DNA of 64,000 nt from Roseitranquillus sp963776845 (GCA_963776845.1 CAVZOJ010000003.1:310001-374000); one strand, 5' to 3'; counted from the stretch's first letter, positions 17,004 to 25,849 are shown. Notes: generated from the sequence alone by a model not told the origin. Numbers and translations are program-made.

Positions 17004-18080
17004 ATGACCCACGCAAGACTACCGATCGACACCGTCCTTGCCGGCGACAGCGTGGAGATGATGGCAACCCTGCCGGACCACTCCGTCGACCTCGTATTTG
17101 CCGACCCGCCATACAACCTGCAGCTTCGCGGCGAACTGCACCGACCGGACATGAGCCGGGTCGACGCGGTGAACGACACCTGGGATCGCTTCGACGGTTT
17201 CGCCGGCTACGACCGTTTCACGCGCGCCTGGCTGGCCGAGGCGCGGCGATTGCTGAAGCCGCAGGGCGCGATCTGGGTGATCGGCACCTACCACAACATC
17301 TTTCGGGTCGGCGCGGCGATGCAGGACGCGGGCTTCTGGCTGCTGAACGACGTGGTCTGGCGCAAGGCAAACCCGATGCCGAACTTTCGTGGCACGCGCT
17401 TTGCCAATGCGCACGAGACGCTGATCTGGGCGTCCCCGTCCGAGGGGGCAAAGTACACCTTCAACTACGAGGCGCTGAAGGCGCTGAACGACGACCTGCA
17501 GATGCGCTCCGACTGGTTCCTGCCCATCTGCACCGGCCGCGAGCGGCTCAAGGACGCGAACGGCCGCAAGGCACACTCCACGCAAAAGCCGCAGGCCCTG
17601 CTGCACCGGGTTCTGGTCGCGACGACGAATCCCGGCGACGTGGTGCTTGACCCGTTCTTCGGCTCCGGCACGACCGGCGCGGTGGCGAGGATGCTCGGCC
17701 GCCGCTGGATCGGGATCGAGCGGGAGGCGGAGTATCGTGCGCTTGCCGAGAAGCGCATCGCCAGCGTTCAGCCACTGGACGACGCGGCGCTGCAGGTGGC
17801 GGTGCCCAAGCGCGAGGTGAGGGTGCCCTTCGGCGCGATCGTCGAGCGCGGCCTGCTGCGGCCAGGCACCATCCTGGTCTCGCCACGCGGCAAGACGGCA
17901 AAGGTGCGCGCTGACGGATCGCTCGTCGCGGCCGACGTGACGGGGTCGATCCACAAGGTTGGCGCGACGCTCGAGGGTGCGCCGAGCTGCAATGGCTGGA
18001 CCTACTGGGCCTTCGAGAAGGACGGAGTCTCGGTATCCATCGACGTCCTGCGCCAGCAGATGCGCGCCGAGATGGCCTGA
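17004..18080 (+). CDS. ccrM: CcrM-type adenine-N6 DNA methyltransferase (GANTC)
   Basis: 358-residue solitary beta-class methyltransferase. Motif IV DPPYNLQL is near the N-terminus, and the SAM-binding motif DPFFGSGTTGAVARMLGRRWIG lies in the middle. The characteristic C-terminal CcrM extension (about residues 270-358, including PFGAIVERGLLRPGTILVSPRGK) follows. No restriction enzyme is adjacent, as expected for the cell-cycle methylase. The start MTHARLPIDTVLAGDSVEMM is typical. It ends three bases before the convergent mutY. Confidence 0.93.
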   Translation: MTHARLPIDTVLAGDSVEMMATLPDHSVDLVFADPPYNLQLRGELHRPDMSRVDAVNDTWDRFDGFAGYDRFTRAWLAEARRLLKPQGAIWVIGTYHNIFRVGAAMQDAGFWLLNDVVWRKANPMPNFRGTRFANAHETLIWASPSEGAKYTFNYEALKALNDDLQMRSDWFLPICTGRERLKDANGRKAHSTQKPQALLHRVLVATTNPGDVVLDPFFGSGTTGAVARMLGRRWIGIEREAEYRALAEKRIASVQPLDDAALQVAVPKREVRVPFGAIVERGLLRPGTILVSPRGKTAKVRADGSLVAADVTGSIHKVGATLEGAPSCNGWTYWAFEKDGVSVSIDVLRQQMRAEMA

Positions 18081-18083
18081 TCC

Positions 18084-19121
18084 TCAATCCTCGAGGTCCG
18101 GCCCCGCCAAGGCGTGCGCCTTGCGCATGACGGTCGGCAGTGACCGCGGATCCAGCTCCTGAAACGTCCCGCGGTTCGGCGTGGCATCGGCGGAGATCCG
18201 TCCGGCGCGTATCTCTAGCACCAGATGGAAGTGCGTGAAGGTGTGGCGGACTTCCCCGACGGATAGCCAAGAGCCGTCGGCAGGCGGACGTCCATCGGGT
18301 GCCACGCCCCATTCCGTTCCAGGCCAGCCCAGCATCCCGCCGAGAAGGCCGCGATCCGGTCGTCGTTCCAGCAGCCAAAAGCCGTCCTCACGGCGTCCGA
18401 CCCAAGCGATCCCGTGCCGTACCGGTTTTTCCGCCTTCCGCCGCTTACGCGGCAGTTCCCGCGCGATCCCCAGAGCGCGCGCGGCGCAGCTTCCCGTCAG
18501 GGGACAAATGCCGCAGGCGGGGGATCGCGGCGTGCAGACGGTCGCGCCAAGGTCCATCATCGCCTGCGCGAAGTCACCCGGCCGTGCCGCTGGCGTCAGT
18601 TCAGCCGCCAGCGTGGAAAGCCGCGACTTGGCGTCGGGCAACGGCTCCATGACGGCATTCAGGCGAGCCGTCACACGCTCGACATTGCCATCGACGACCG
18701 TCGCTGGCCGGTCGAAGGCGATCGCCGCGATCGCCGAAGCCGTGTAAGGACCGACGCCGGGCAGAGTGCGCAGCGTATCTACCGAGTCGGGAAAGCGGCC
18801 TGCATGATCTGCCGCGACGACCCGTGCGCAGGCCAGCAGGTTGCGGGCCCGCGCGTAGTAGCCAAGGCCTGCCCATGCTGCCTTCACGTCGTCGTCTGAC
18901 GCTGCGGCGAGGGCGGCGACGGTGGGCCATCGTTCGGTGAAGTGCTCGTAATAGGCGCGGACAGCTGCAACTGTCGTCTGCTGCAGCATGATCTCGGAAA
19001 GCCAGACGCGGTAGGGATCCGGCGCGACGCCAGCGGCCCTTGCTGCGGGCCCAACCCGCCACGGCAGCTCGCGAGCGTGCCGGTCGTACCATTCGAGCAG
19101 GACGCGGGCTTCGTCACGCAA
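18084..19121 (-). CDS. mutY: adenine DNA glycosylase MutY
   Basis: 345-residue base-excision repair enzyme that removes adenine opposite 8-oxoguanine. Present are the SEIMLQQTTVAAV block, the helix-hairpin-helix TLPGVGPYTASAIAAIAF with the catalytic Asp in VVDGNVERV, and the iron-sulfur loop C-X6-C-X2-C-X5-C (CTPRSPACGICPLTGSC). A C-terminal NUDIX-like 8-oxoG recognition domain (GFWLLERRPDRGLLGGMLGWP) follows. It is transcribed divergently from the DciA-like gene. Confidence 0.96.
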   Translation of the reverse strand: MRDEARVLLEWYDRHARELPWRVGPAARAAGVAPDPYRVWLSEIMLQQTTVAAVRAYYEHFTERWPTVAALAAASDDDVKAAWAGLGYYARARNLLACARVVAADHAGRFPDSVDTLRTLPGVGPYTASAIAAIAFDRPATVVDGNVERVTARLNAVMEPLPDAKSRLSTLAAELTPAARPGDFAQAMMDLGATVCTPRSPACGICPLTGSCAARALGIARELPRKRRKAEKPVRHGIAWVGRREDGFWLLERRPDRGLLGGMLGWPGTEWGVAPDGRPPADGSWLSVGEVRHTFTHFHLVLEIRAGRISADATPNRGTFQELDPRSLPTVMRKAHALAGPDLED

Positions 19122-19212
19122 CTGTCAGGTCCTCGCGAAGGCTTTCTGGTGGAAGCGGGTGCCGCGGCTTATAAGATGCGGCGCAACCGAGAGACAGGCG
19201 GCAGGTTTGCCC

Positions 19213-19710
19213 ATGGCGACCATCAATGCGGAAGGACGGCGACGAGGACGGGGCTTTCGTTCTGCGGCCTCGCTTGTCGAGAAGCGGATACGCGACGCTG
19301 GCCAGGCACGGGGCTTCTCCGTCATGCGCCTGCTTACCCATTGGCCGGAGATCGTCGGCGGGGACCTGGCGAAGATCGCCCGGCCAGGAAAGGTCTCGCG
19401 CGGGAAGGGCTTCGGCGCGACGCTGACGCTTGTGTGCAGCGGGTCGGCCGCGCCGCTGGTGCAGATGCAGGCGCCGCGCATCATCGAGAAGGTCAACGCC
19501 TGTTACGGGTACGCCGCCATCAGCCACATCCGGGTCACTCAGACCGCGCCCGATGGATTCTCTGAACCTCATCAGGAATTCGACCACAGCCAACCGATCG
19601 ATCCCGCGCTGGACATGGAGGCGCGAGAGGCCGCGGAGGGGGTCGCTGACCCCGAGTTGCGCGAGGCACTTCGGACTCTCGCCCGCAATGTGCTGTCGCG
19701 CCGCGATTGA
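19213..19710 (+). CDS. DUF721 / DciA-like protein
   Basis: 165-residue protein of the DUF721 family, related to DciA, the ancestral loader of the replicative helicase DnaB. The core pattern is GFSVMRLLTHWPEIVGGDLAKIARPGKVS followed by an RNA/DNA-binding KH-like segment (LVQMQAPRIIEKVNACYGYAAI). The start at 19213 (MATINAEGRRRGRGF) is chosen over an upstream in-frame ATG because it matches the short basic N-terminus of relatives. It lies 19 bases before dsbA, so the two are probably one transcript. Confidence 0.82.
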   Translation: MATINAEGRRRGRGFRSAASLVEKRIRDAGQARGFSVMRLLTHWPEIVGGDLAKIARPGKVSRGKGFGATLTLVCSGSAAPLVQMQAPRIIEKVNACYGYAAISHIRVTQTAPDGFSEPHQEFDHSQPIDPALDMEAREAAEGVADPELREALRTLARNVLSRRD

Positions 19711-19729
19711 ACACCACCAGGAGACAAGA

Positions 19730-20329
19730 ATGATGCGATTTCTGACTGCCGCAGCCTTCGCGCTCGCCTCGATGATCGGGGCGGCCGCCGCGCAGGAGGC
19801 AAGCCAGGTCGAGGAGATGGCTCTGGGCGACCCCGAGGCGCCGGTGACCGTCGTCGAGTATGCCTCGTTCACCTGCCCGCATTGCGCGAACTTTCACGCG
19901 GAGAGCTTCGAGCGGATGCGCGAGGAGTACATCGACCCTGGGCAGGTCCGTTGGGTCTATCGAGAGGTCTATTTCGACCGGTTCGGTCTTTGGGCCGGGA
20001 TGGTCGCGCGGTGCGGCGGTGAGGACAGGTATTTCGGCTTGGTGGACCTGCTCTACGAACGCCAGGACGAATGGGCCCGTGGCGAGTCTCCCGCGGAGAT
20101 CGCGCAGAACCTCAAGCGCCTGGGTCTCTCGGCCGGCCTTGAGGAGGAGCAGCTGGACGCGTGCTTGCAGGACGCCGACAAGGCGCAGGCGCTGGTTGCC
20201 GAATTCGAGCGCAACGCACAGGCTGACAACGTCGACTCGACGCCGTCGTTCGTCATCGGGGGTGAGACGTACTCGAACAGACCCTACGACGACCTCGCCG
20301 CTCTCATCGACGAGCAGCTGGGAGAGTAG
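19730..20329 (+). CDS. DsbA-family periplasmic thiol oxidoreductase
   Basis: 199-residue thioredoxin-fold protein with signal peptide (MMRFLTAAAFALASMIGAAAAQ) and active site CPHC in YASFTCPHCANFH. The cis-proline region is STPSFVIGG. It resembles the DsbA/BdbD-type branch common in alphaproteobacteria and probably introduces or isomerises disulfides in the periplasm. CAGGAG lies at 19718-19723. Two adjacent ATG codons (19730, 19733) are possible starts. Confidence 0.88.
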   Translation: MMRFLTAAAFALASMIGAAAAQEASQVEEMALGDPEAPVTVVEYASFTCPHCANFHAESFERMREEYIDPGQVRWVYREVYFDRFGLWAGMVARCGGEDRYFGLVDLLYERQDEWARGESPAEIAQNLKRLGLSAGLEEEQLDACLQDADKAQALVAEFERNAQADNVDSTPSFVIGGETYSNRPYDDLAALIDEQLGE

Positions 20330-20345
20330 GCGACGTCAAGCCTGG

Positions 20346-21329
20346 TCATCCCGAAAGGGAGCCGGCGAGCGCTATCCGGCCTGCGATGGCGCCGCGCCGG
20401 GTCTCGATCGGTGCGGCGGTAAGCGACCGCGCTACCGGATGGTCCGGCGCGAGGACTTCGAGAAACGACAGTATTGCCGCGATCGCAGCCTCGGATGCCC
20501 GCGTCGCACCGTCAGCTATCTTCAGCGCGACGCCCAGCCGCCGGGCGGGAAGGATTGCGACGAAGACGCCTTCGGCGCCTGTCTTGACGACAACGCCCGA
20601 CATGGCGCGCATCAGGTTCGTGCATGCCCGCCCGTCTCCAGCGACGAGTTCGGGATGCGCGCTCATGGCGCGCACCAGGGCACTCATGGCATTATCGCGC
20701 GCGCCTGAGCCATCGTGCGCCGAAGCGAACCGCGCCATGGCGGTGGCAAGGCCAAGAAGCGTTGTCGCGAAGTTCGGTGCGGAACAGCCATCGATCGCGT
20801 GTCCCGGCGACGCCACGCCTGTGACCTCTTCGTAAGCCGCAAGGACAGCGCGCTGGACCGGGTGATCGGGTTCGACATACTCGGGCCCGCCTCCAACGCG
20901 CTGGTTGAGCATCAAGAAGGCCGCGTGCTTGCCGGAGCAGTTGTTGTGGACCTGGCTGGGCGACATCCCTTCGCGGATCATGCGCTTGGCATCCTCGTCG
21001 TCGCGCGGAGTCTCAGTCCCGCAGCGGAGGTCCGATTCGGCGAGACCCCGGTCCGAGAGCCAAGCCAGCACGCGCTCGGTGTGCATCGGCGCGCCCTGAT
21101 GCGACGCACAAGCGAGCGCCAAGCGCTCGCTTGACAGCTCGACGCCCAACTCAACAAGCGGCAGCGCTTGGATCATCTTGATCGAGGATCGCGGCAACAC
21201 AACGAGGTCGGGGTCGCCCCATGACCGGACGATCCCTCCGGAAGCATCGGCAATGATCGCGTGGCCACGATGAACGCACTCGACGAAGTCGCCGCGCCGG
21301 ACCTCGACCATCGGAACCGGCTCGATCAT
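20346..21329 (-). CDS. asparaginase (Rhizobium etli type)
   Basis: 327-residue asparaginase of the thermolabile R. etli type, unrelated to E. coli AnsA/B. Key features are the SxxK pair in RSSIKMIQALP, the zinc-site motif NNCSGKHAAF (Cys and Lys) and the second cysteine in IDGCSAPNFAT. The protein converts asparagine to aspartate and ammonia, probably in the cytoplasm. The start at 21329 (MIEPVPMVEVRRGDFV) is preferred over the ATG seven codons upstream because GGGAGG lies five bases before it. Confidence 0.9.
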   Translation of the reverse strand: MIEPVPMVEVRRGDFVECVHRGHAIIADASGGIVRSWGDPDLVVLPRSSIKMIQALPLVELGVELSSERLALACASHQGAPMHTERVLAWLSDRGLAESDLRCGTETPRDDEDAKRMIREGMSPSQVHNNCSGKHAAFLMLNQRVGGGPEYVEPDHPVQRAVLAAYEEVTGVASPGHAIDGCSAPNFATTLLGLATAMARFASAHDGSGARDNAMSALVRAMSAHPELVAGDGRACTNLMRAMSGVVVKTGAEGVFVAILPARRLGVALKIADGATRASEAAIAAILSFLEVLAPDHPVARSLTAAPIETRRGAIAGRIALAGSLSG

Positions 21330-21493
21330 CGGGACCTCCCGTCGCGACAATACAACATGAGCGCTTGGAGACCTTCACCCTCGAAGACGCTCGCGCTAAG
21401 GTCCGGCCACGTTAGGCATGGGCCGCGCCGCCCGCAAGCGCCCCCGAGACGGGCACAGGGCGTCGCGACAGACGGACGAAAGGCGATGCAGGC

Positions 21494-22015
21494 ATGACGA
21501 CCCGTATGGCAGCGGCGGCTTTGCTGGCCGCGATCACGCTGGGACCGGCCACGGCGCAGGAATCCTCCAACCGCGTGGCGGAGGCGACGGACTGGGCGGT
21601 ATTCGTGGAGGACGATCCGCAGGAGTGCTGGGGCGTCTCGAAGCCGAAACAGATGGTCAACACGCGGAATGGCCGCGTGGTCCAGGTTCGGCGAGGCGAC
21701 ACGCTACTTTTTGTGGCATTTCGGCCGAACGGCGGGGCCGCCGGGGAGATCGCCTTCACCGGCGGATATCCATTCCGCCCGGGTTCCACCGTAACGCTCA
21801 ACATCAGCGGCGACAGCTACGAGCTCTTCACCGAGGGGGAGTGGGCGTGGCCAGCGGGCGATGCCGAGGACGCCGAGATCATGGCAGCGATGAAGCGTGG
21901 AGCTGAGGCGACGCTGGTCGGTGTATCCTCTCGCGGGACCCAGACCGAGGATACGTTCTCACTCATGGGTTTCACCGAAGCGATGGAGGAAGCGGCATCG
22001 CAGTGCGCGTCGTAG
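21494..22015 (+). CDS. invasion-associated locus B (IalB) family protein
   Basis: 173-residue secreted protein with signal peptide MTTRMAAAALLAAITLGPATAQ. The mature part shows the IalB-like pattern: two cysteines (QECWG and the C-terminal SQCAS), a beta-rich middle (LLFVAFRPNGGAAG, FTGGYPFRPGSTVTL) and DSYELFTEGEWAW. Family members sit in the periplasm of many non-pathogenic alphaproteobacteria and their role is unclear. The gene is monocistronic, with about 200 bases before rlmN that show no further gene. Confidence 0.85.
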   Translation: MTTRMAAAALLAAITLGPATAQESSNRVAEATDWAVFVEDDPQECWGVSKPKQMVNTRNGRVVQVRRGDTLLFVAFRPNGGAAGEIAFTGGYPFRPGSTVTLNISGDSYELFTEGEWAWPAGDAEDAEIMAAMKRGAEATLVGVSSRGTQTEDTFSLMGFTEAMEEAASQCAS

Positions 22016-22214
22016 GCGCCTGCTGAACGGTCCCCACGGTCTCGTCGGGTGTGCGGCTCAGCGCGTACGATGCGGCACGGACGGTCAGCGTTGTGGCAAA
22101 GAGGGTCGCTCCGGGGACGGTGATCTGCTGGCCGCAGACGATGCCGCGTCGCTCGGGGGGACTTGGATTATCGGCGCGAACCTGCATATCGAGACGATCA
22201 GCCTGGAGCCCGAC

Positions 22215-23410
22215 ATGACAGCGACCGCCCCGATCGCGCAGGACGTACTGACCATCCCCCGCAAGGTGGAGGAGACGGAAGGGCGCACGAACCTCGTCGG
22301 GCTGACGCGAGAGGGCTTGCGGGCGAAGCTCGTCGCCGCAGGAACGGACGAGCGGCAGGCCAAAATGCGCGAGCGTCAGGTCTGGCAGTGGATTTACCAG
22401 AAGGGTGTCCGCGACTTTTCCGCCATGACGAACCTCTCAAAGGACTATCGTGCCTTGCTGTCCGAGCGGTTCGTGATCGAGCTGCCCGAAATCGTGCAGC
22501 GGCAGATGTCCAGCGACGGGACGCGGAAATACCTCGTCAGGATCGCCGGCGGCCACGAGGTCGAGACGGTCTATATCCCGAGGAGGGGCGCGGCACCCTA
22601 TGCGTGTCCAGCCAGGTGGGCTGCACGCTGAACTGCACGTTCTGCCACACCGGCACGCAGCGGTTGGTCCGCAACCTGACCGCGGCCGAGATCGTCGGGC
22701 AGATCATGCTCGCACGCGACGACCTTGAAGAGTGGCCACAACCGGGTCGCGCACCAAAGGACGAGACGCGGCTGCTCAGCAACGTCGTGCTGATGGGCAT
22801 GGGCGAGCCACTCTACAACTTCGAGAACGTGCGTGATGCGATGAGGATCACGATGGACGGGGAGGGGATCAGCCTCTCGCGACGGCGGATCACGCTGTCC
22901 ACCTCCGGCATCGTGCCCGAAATCGCCCGGACGGCGGAAGAGATCGGGTGCATGCTTGCGGTGTCTTTTCACGCGACCACCGATGAGGTGCGCGACACGC
23001 TGGTGCCGATCAACAAGAAATGGAACATCTCGGCGCTACTCGATGCACTGCGCCAGTACCCGCGGCTTTCGAACTCCGAGCGGATCACGTTCGAGTACGT
23101 CATGCTCGACGGCGTGAACGACAGCGATGCCGACGCCCGGCGGCTGGTGGAACTGATCCGGGGCATCCCGGCCAAGATCAACCTGATTCCGTTCAACGAA
23201 TGGCCAGGCGCGCCGTACCGGCGCAGCCCCGATGAACGGATACGCGCCTTTGCAACGATCGTGATGAAGGCAGGATATGCCTCGCCGATCCGAACGCCCC
23301 GCGGCGAGGACATCATGGCTGCCTGCGGCCAGCTCAAGAGCGCGAGCGAGCGGATGCGGAAGGCGCCTCGGCGGGAGATCGCCGCCGCGGCGCCACCAAT
23401 GGAACGCTAA
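22215..23410 (+). pseudogene. rlmN: RlmN, dual-specificity 23S rRNA/tRNA adenine-C2 methyltransferase, with a one-base frameshift
   Basis: Radical SAM enzyme methylating A2503 of 23S rRNA and A37 of some tRNAs. The N-terminal part (MTATAPIAQDVLTIP, then RQVWQWIYQKGVRDFSAM) reads in one frame to ETVYIP at about 22579. One base is missing there, and the rest continues one frame over as EEGRGTLCVSSQVGCTLNC with the CxxxCxxC cluster motif, ending at 23410 (398 residues in all). The C-terminal half is intact, including VMLDGVNDSDADARRL. Probably a sequence error. Confidence 0.88.
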
Positions 23411-23425
23411 GGCCGCCGCACCGCT
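23401..23425 (+). promoter_or_regulatory. near-match EcfG promoter before the cytochrome c gene
   Basis: GGAAC (23401-23405), 16-base spacer, CGCT (23422-23425); one mismatch from GGAAC-N16-CGTT. It overlaps the end of rlmN, 30 bases before the cytochrome gene. It would be weak alone; its context among exact sites raises interest. Confidence 0.35.
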
Positions 23426-23454
23426 TCTGCCTCCCGACAAAGTGGAGCAGTATC

Positions 23455-23814
23455 ATGCGAGTCGGGTTCATGTTCGTCGCGATGGCGTTCATCACGGTGG
23501 CGGCTATGGCTGATGCCGACGACGCCAAGGCGTCCTACAACAACCATTGCCGCACGTGCCATTCTCTCGCGCCCGGTGACAACAGGCTGGGCCCGTCATT
23601 GCACGGCGTCGTCGGTCGACCCGCGGGCTCGTTGAAGGGATATCGCTTCAGCACAGCGATGTCGTCGTCGGGGGTCACGTGGGACGCCGAAACGCTGAAC
23701 GCGTTCATCGAGAATCCGGACGCTGTCGTCCCCGGTCACGGCATGAAACCCTATGCCGGCATCTCGGACGCCGACATCCGGAACGCCATCGTCGCAGCCC
23801 TGGCTGGCGACTAG
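23455..23814 (+). CDS. class I cytochrome c
   Basis: 119-residue periplasmic monoheme cytochrome. Signal peptide at residues 1-20; heme attachment C32-R-T-C35-H36; sixth ligand probably the Met in GHGMKPYAGI. The RLGPSLHGVVGRPAGSLKGY block is typical of c2/c550-like proteins. Electron partners are unknown. A near-match stress promoter at 23401-23425 and the stress genes downstream suggest it belongs to the stress island. Confidence 0.88.
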   Translation: MRVGFMFVAMAFITVAAMADADDAKASYNNHCRTCHSLAPGDNRLGPSLHGVVGRPAGSLKGYRFSTAMSSSGVTWDAETLNAFIENPDAVVPGHGMKPYAGISDADIRNAIVAALAGD

Positions 23815-23823
23815 CTGACGGCA

Positions 23824-23848
23824 GGAACTGCGACACGCGAGGGGCGTT
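23824..23848 (+). promoter_or_regulatory. EcfG-type promoter for the DUF2945 gene
   Basis: Exact GGAAC (23824-23828), 16 bases, CGTT (23845-23848). This is the -35/-10 pattern of the alphaproteobacterial general-stress sigma factor EcfG. It lies 29 bases before the DUF2945 ATG. Confidence 0.8.
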
Positions 23849-23877
23849 CAAACCGCGAACCCAGACGGAGGCGGACC

Positions 23878-24096
23878 ATGTCCAAGGGATATTCCGAAGG
23901 TGACAGTGTGAAATGGAACTGGGGCAATGGCACCGGAACCGGCACCATCACCAAGAAGTACACGCAGAAGATCACGAAGAAGATCTCGGGATCCGAAATC
24001 ACCAGAAACGCCAGCGAGGACGAGCCCGCGTATCTGATCGAGCAGGAAGACGGAGACGAAGTGCTGAAGTCGGGCAGCGAGCTTCAGCGTACATGA
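23878..24096 (+). CDS. DUF2945 (HVA1/TUDOR-like) small protein
   Basis: 72-residue soluble protein with the pattern GDSVKWNWGNGTGTGTITKKY and PAYLIEQEDGDEVLKSGSEL, matching DUF2945 proteins (small TUDOR-like barrel). Such genes are frequent members of alphaproteobacterial stress regulons, but their molecular role is not established. An exact EcfG promoter precedes it. The TGA overlaps the start of the next gene (ATGA at 24093-24096). Confidence 0.85.
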   Translation: MSKGYSEGDSVKWNWGNGTGTGTITKKYTQKITKKISGSEITRNASEDEPAYLIEQEDGDEVLKSGSELQRT

Positions 24097-24278
24097 TCGA
24101 ACTGACAGGGCTGTTCGGCTTGCTGATCTTCGTCTTCGACATATGGGCCATCGTGTCGGTCATGGGATCGGAGACATCGTTCCTCGGTAAACTCGTCTGG
24201 GTGCTCATCGTCGCGTTGCTGCCGTTGTTAGGGTTTTTGATCTGGTTGATCGCGGGGCCAGGCGGTCAGCGCGCCTGA
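24093..24278 (+). CDS. PLDc_N-type small membrane protein
   Basis: 61 residues, two hydrophobic spans (about 4-24 and 34-56) separated by SVMGSETSFLGKLVW, ending IWLIAGPGGQRA. This is the phospholipase D N-terminal / cardiolipin-synthase anchor module as a stand-alone protein. It is translationally coupled to the DUF2945 gene. A full phospholipase D lies 1.6 kb downstream, but no direct link is shown. Confidence 0.8.
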   Translation: MIELTGLFGLLIFVFDIWAIVSVMGSETSFLGKLVWVLIVALLPLLGFLIWLIAGPGGQRA

Positions 24279-24307
24279 CCCAAACCTGCGACCTCCGGCC
24301 GCTTGCC

Positions 24308-24332
24308 GGAACATCCTGAGACAGAGCGTGTT
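24308..24332 (+). promoter_or_regulatory. near-match EcfG promoter before topoisomerase IB
   Basis: GGAAC (24308-24312), 16 bases, TGTT (24329-24332); one mismatch in the -10 element. It is correctly placed just before the topoisomerase start. Confidence 0.5.
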
Positions 24333-24340
24333 CTTGGGCG

Positions 24341-25366
24341 GTGTCCGATACCATGAAGCACTCAGACATCGTTGCCAGCACCGCCGCCGGAGAGATCCGG
24401 CTTGTCTACTATCCTGACGAGAGGCCGGGCATCTCGCGCCGCCGTTGCGGGCGCGGCTTCACGTACATCGCGCCCGACGGCACGAGGATCGAGGATGCGG
24501 GAGAGCGGAGACGGCTCAAAGCGCTGGGCGTGCCGCCGGCGTACGAGGATGTCTGGATATGCCCGCGCCCCGACGGCCATTTGCAGGCGACGGGCCGGGA
24601 CTCGAGGCGGCGCAAGCAGTACCGCTACCATCCGGATTGGACCGCGTGGCGGTCCCGGCGCAAGTACGACCATCTGATCCCGTTCGGGGAAGCGTTGCCG
24701 CGGCTTCGCCGACGCGTGTCACAAGACCTATCAGGCGAAGCTGGTGATCGCGCGTTCGCACTTGCTGCCGTCGTCGCGCTCCTCGACCGGACGGCGATGC
24801 GCATTGGCCATCCCGAAGCTGCCAAGACCAATGGAACGCGAGGCGCCACAACTTTGTCACGCCGACATGTCCGGCTGCTGGATGGCGAGATCGAACTCGT
24901 TTACCGCGCGAAGGGGGGAAAGCTGGTGAGGCGTCGCTTGCGCGACCGTCGGCTGCATCAGGTACTGCACGCGCTCGACGATTTGCCGGGGCGTGACCTG
25001 ATCGGGTGGACCGACGATGCCGGCGCGCCGCACGCCGTCTCCTCGGAAGCCGTCAACGGGTGGATTGCAGACGTCGTGGGCCAGGCGGAGGCGACGGCCA
25101 AGACCTTCCGTACATGGGCCGGGACACTCGCGGCGTTCGACGTCGCCGTGGCAGAGGGGCGCCCCACCATACGCGCGATGTCGGAAGCCGCGGCCGAGCG
25201 TCTGGCGAACACTCCGGCGATCGCCCGGTCGAGCTACATTCACCCCAGTGTCATCGCGCTGTCGGAGACCGGACTTGCTCCGCCTGTGGTCGACACAGTT
25301 CCTTCGGGCCTTCGAAAGCGCGAGTCGCAACTCCTTGCCTTCCTCAAGGGCAACCGTGGGCCGTGA
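24341..25366 (+). CDS. DNA topoisomerase IB (poxvirus type)
   Basis: 341-residue type IB topoisomerase that relaxes supercoils through a 3'-phosphotyrosine. The N-terminal domain carries GFTYIAPDGTRIED. The catalytic domain has the arginine in KTFRTWAGT and the nucleophilic tyrosine in ARSSYIHPSVI. The length is typical for bacterial members. GTG at 24341 or ATG at 24353 could start it; if the upstream near-match promoter is used, transcription would begin near 24340, favouring the ATG. A member of stress regulons in several alphaproteobacteria. Confidence 0.9.
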   Translation: MSDTMKHSDIVASTAAGEIRLVYYPDERPGISRRRCGRGFTYIAPDGTRIEDAGERRRLKALGVPPAYEDVWICPRPDGHLQATGRDSRRRKQYRYHPDWTAWRSRRKYDHLIPFGEALPRLRRRVSQDLSGEAGDRAFALAAVVALLDRTAMRIGHPEAAKTNGTRGATTLSRRHVRLLDGEIELVYRAKGGKLVRRRLRDRRLHQVLHALDDLPGRDLIGWTDDAGAPHAVSSEAVNGWIADVVGQAEATAKTFRTWAGTLAAFDVAVAEGRPTIRAMSEAAAERLANTPAIARSSYIHPSVIALSETGLAPPVVDTVPSGLRKRESQLLAFLKGNRGP

Positions 25367-25406
25367 CATTGCCGTCACATGATCTCGATCGCGTGTGCAG
25401 GATGTC

Positions 25407-25431
25407 GGAACCCCTTTGGGGGCGCTCCGTT
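25407..25431 (+). promoter_or_regulatory. EcfG-type promoter for the tiny membrane protein gene
   Basis: Exact GGAAC (25407-25411), 16 bases, CGTT (25428-25431). The ATG follows at 25458, leaving room for the Shine-Dalgarno AAGGTGG. Confidence 0.8.
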
Positions 25432-25457
25432 GGCCGTGACCAGAAGGTGGTGAGCTT

Positions 25458-25619
25458 ATGATGACTGCAGTGGCGACATTGTCGGGAGCGATCCTGCTGG
25501 CAATCCTCGGCCTGATGGGCGTGGGAGGGTCGATGGCAGCTCTCGTTCAGGTTGGGTTTTTCTCGCTGCTCGTGGTGTTCGTGGTGCAGATGGTCCGCCT
25601 GATCGTCCACGATCTCTGA
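25458..25619 (+). CDS. 53-residue membrane protein, DUF1328-like
   Basis: Two hydrophobic segments joined by a glycine-rich turn (GLMGVGGSMAALVQVGFF), then LLVVFVVQMVRLIVHDL. The pattern resembles the small DUF1328/YtjA-type proteins (two spans, GG-x-AA turn), common in stress regulons, though sequence identity is not obvious. It is preceded by AAGGTGG and an exact EcfG promoter. Function unknown. Confidence 0.7.
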   Translation: MMTAVATLSGAILLAILGLMGVGGSMAALVQVGFFSLLVVFVVQMVRLIVHDL

Positions 25620-25645
25620 CACACGGGATGTTACGCAACGTTCGC

Positions 25646-25670
25646 GGAACCGTCCTGGCACCGCGGCGTT
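25646..25670 (+). promoter_or_regulatory. EcfG-type promoter far upstream of phospholipase D
   Basis: Exact GGAAC (25646-25650), 16 bases, CGTT (25667-25670). The next gene starts 180 bases away, unusually far, with a strong hairpin in between. Confidence 0.78.
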
Positions 25671-25676
25671 CGTCGT

Positions 25677-25825
25677 CAGACATCTGCCGAGGTTGGCGGA
25701 GAAGGTGCAGGCATGGTGGCGTATTGAACGAAGGTTCGCGCGAAACAGCGTGCATCATGGGCTGATTAGCGAGTGCTATCGCGTCATTCTGGGCCTCGCC
25801 CGAAAGGGCGGGGCCCAGTCGCTTT
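25677..25825 (+). ncRNA. candidate stress-induced small RNA (or long phospholipase D leader)
   Basis: Starts about seven bases after the exact EcfG -10 box and ends with a 13-bp hairpin (25789-25801 with 25806-25818, one G-U pair) closed by a GAAA tetraloop and followed by TCGCTTT. No convincing ORF lies within; the longest candidate peptides are a few codons. The size (about 150 nt) and layout fit a sigma-dependent small RNA. The alternative is a structured 5' leader of the phospholipase D mRNA, or a terminator for upstream transcripts. Confidence 0.35.
25789..25818 (+). terminator. GAAA-capped 13-bp hairpin
   Basis: CTGGGCCTCGCCC (25789-25801) pairs with 25806-25818, with loop GAAA. TCGCTTT follows, a poor U-tract. 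It lies 31 bases before the phospholipase D ATG. Confidence 0.6.
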
Positions 25826-25849
25826 GGGAGCGCGCAAAGTGACGGGCAA

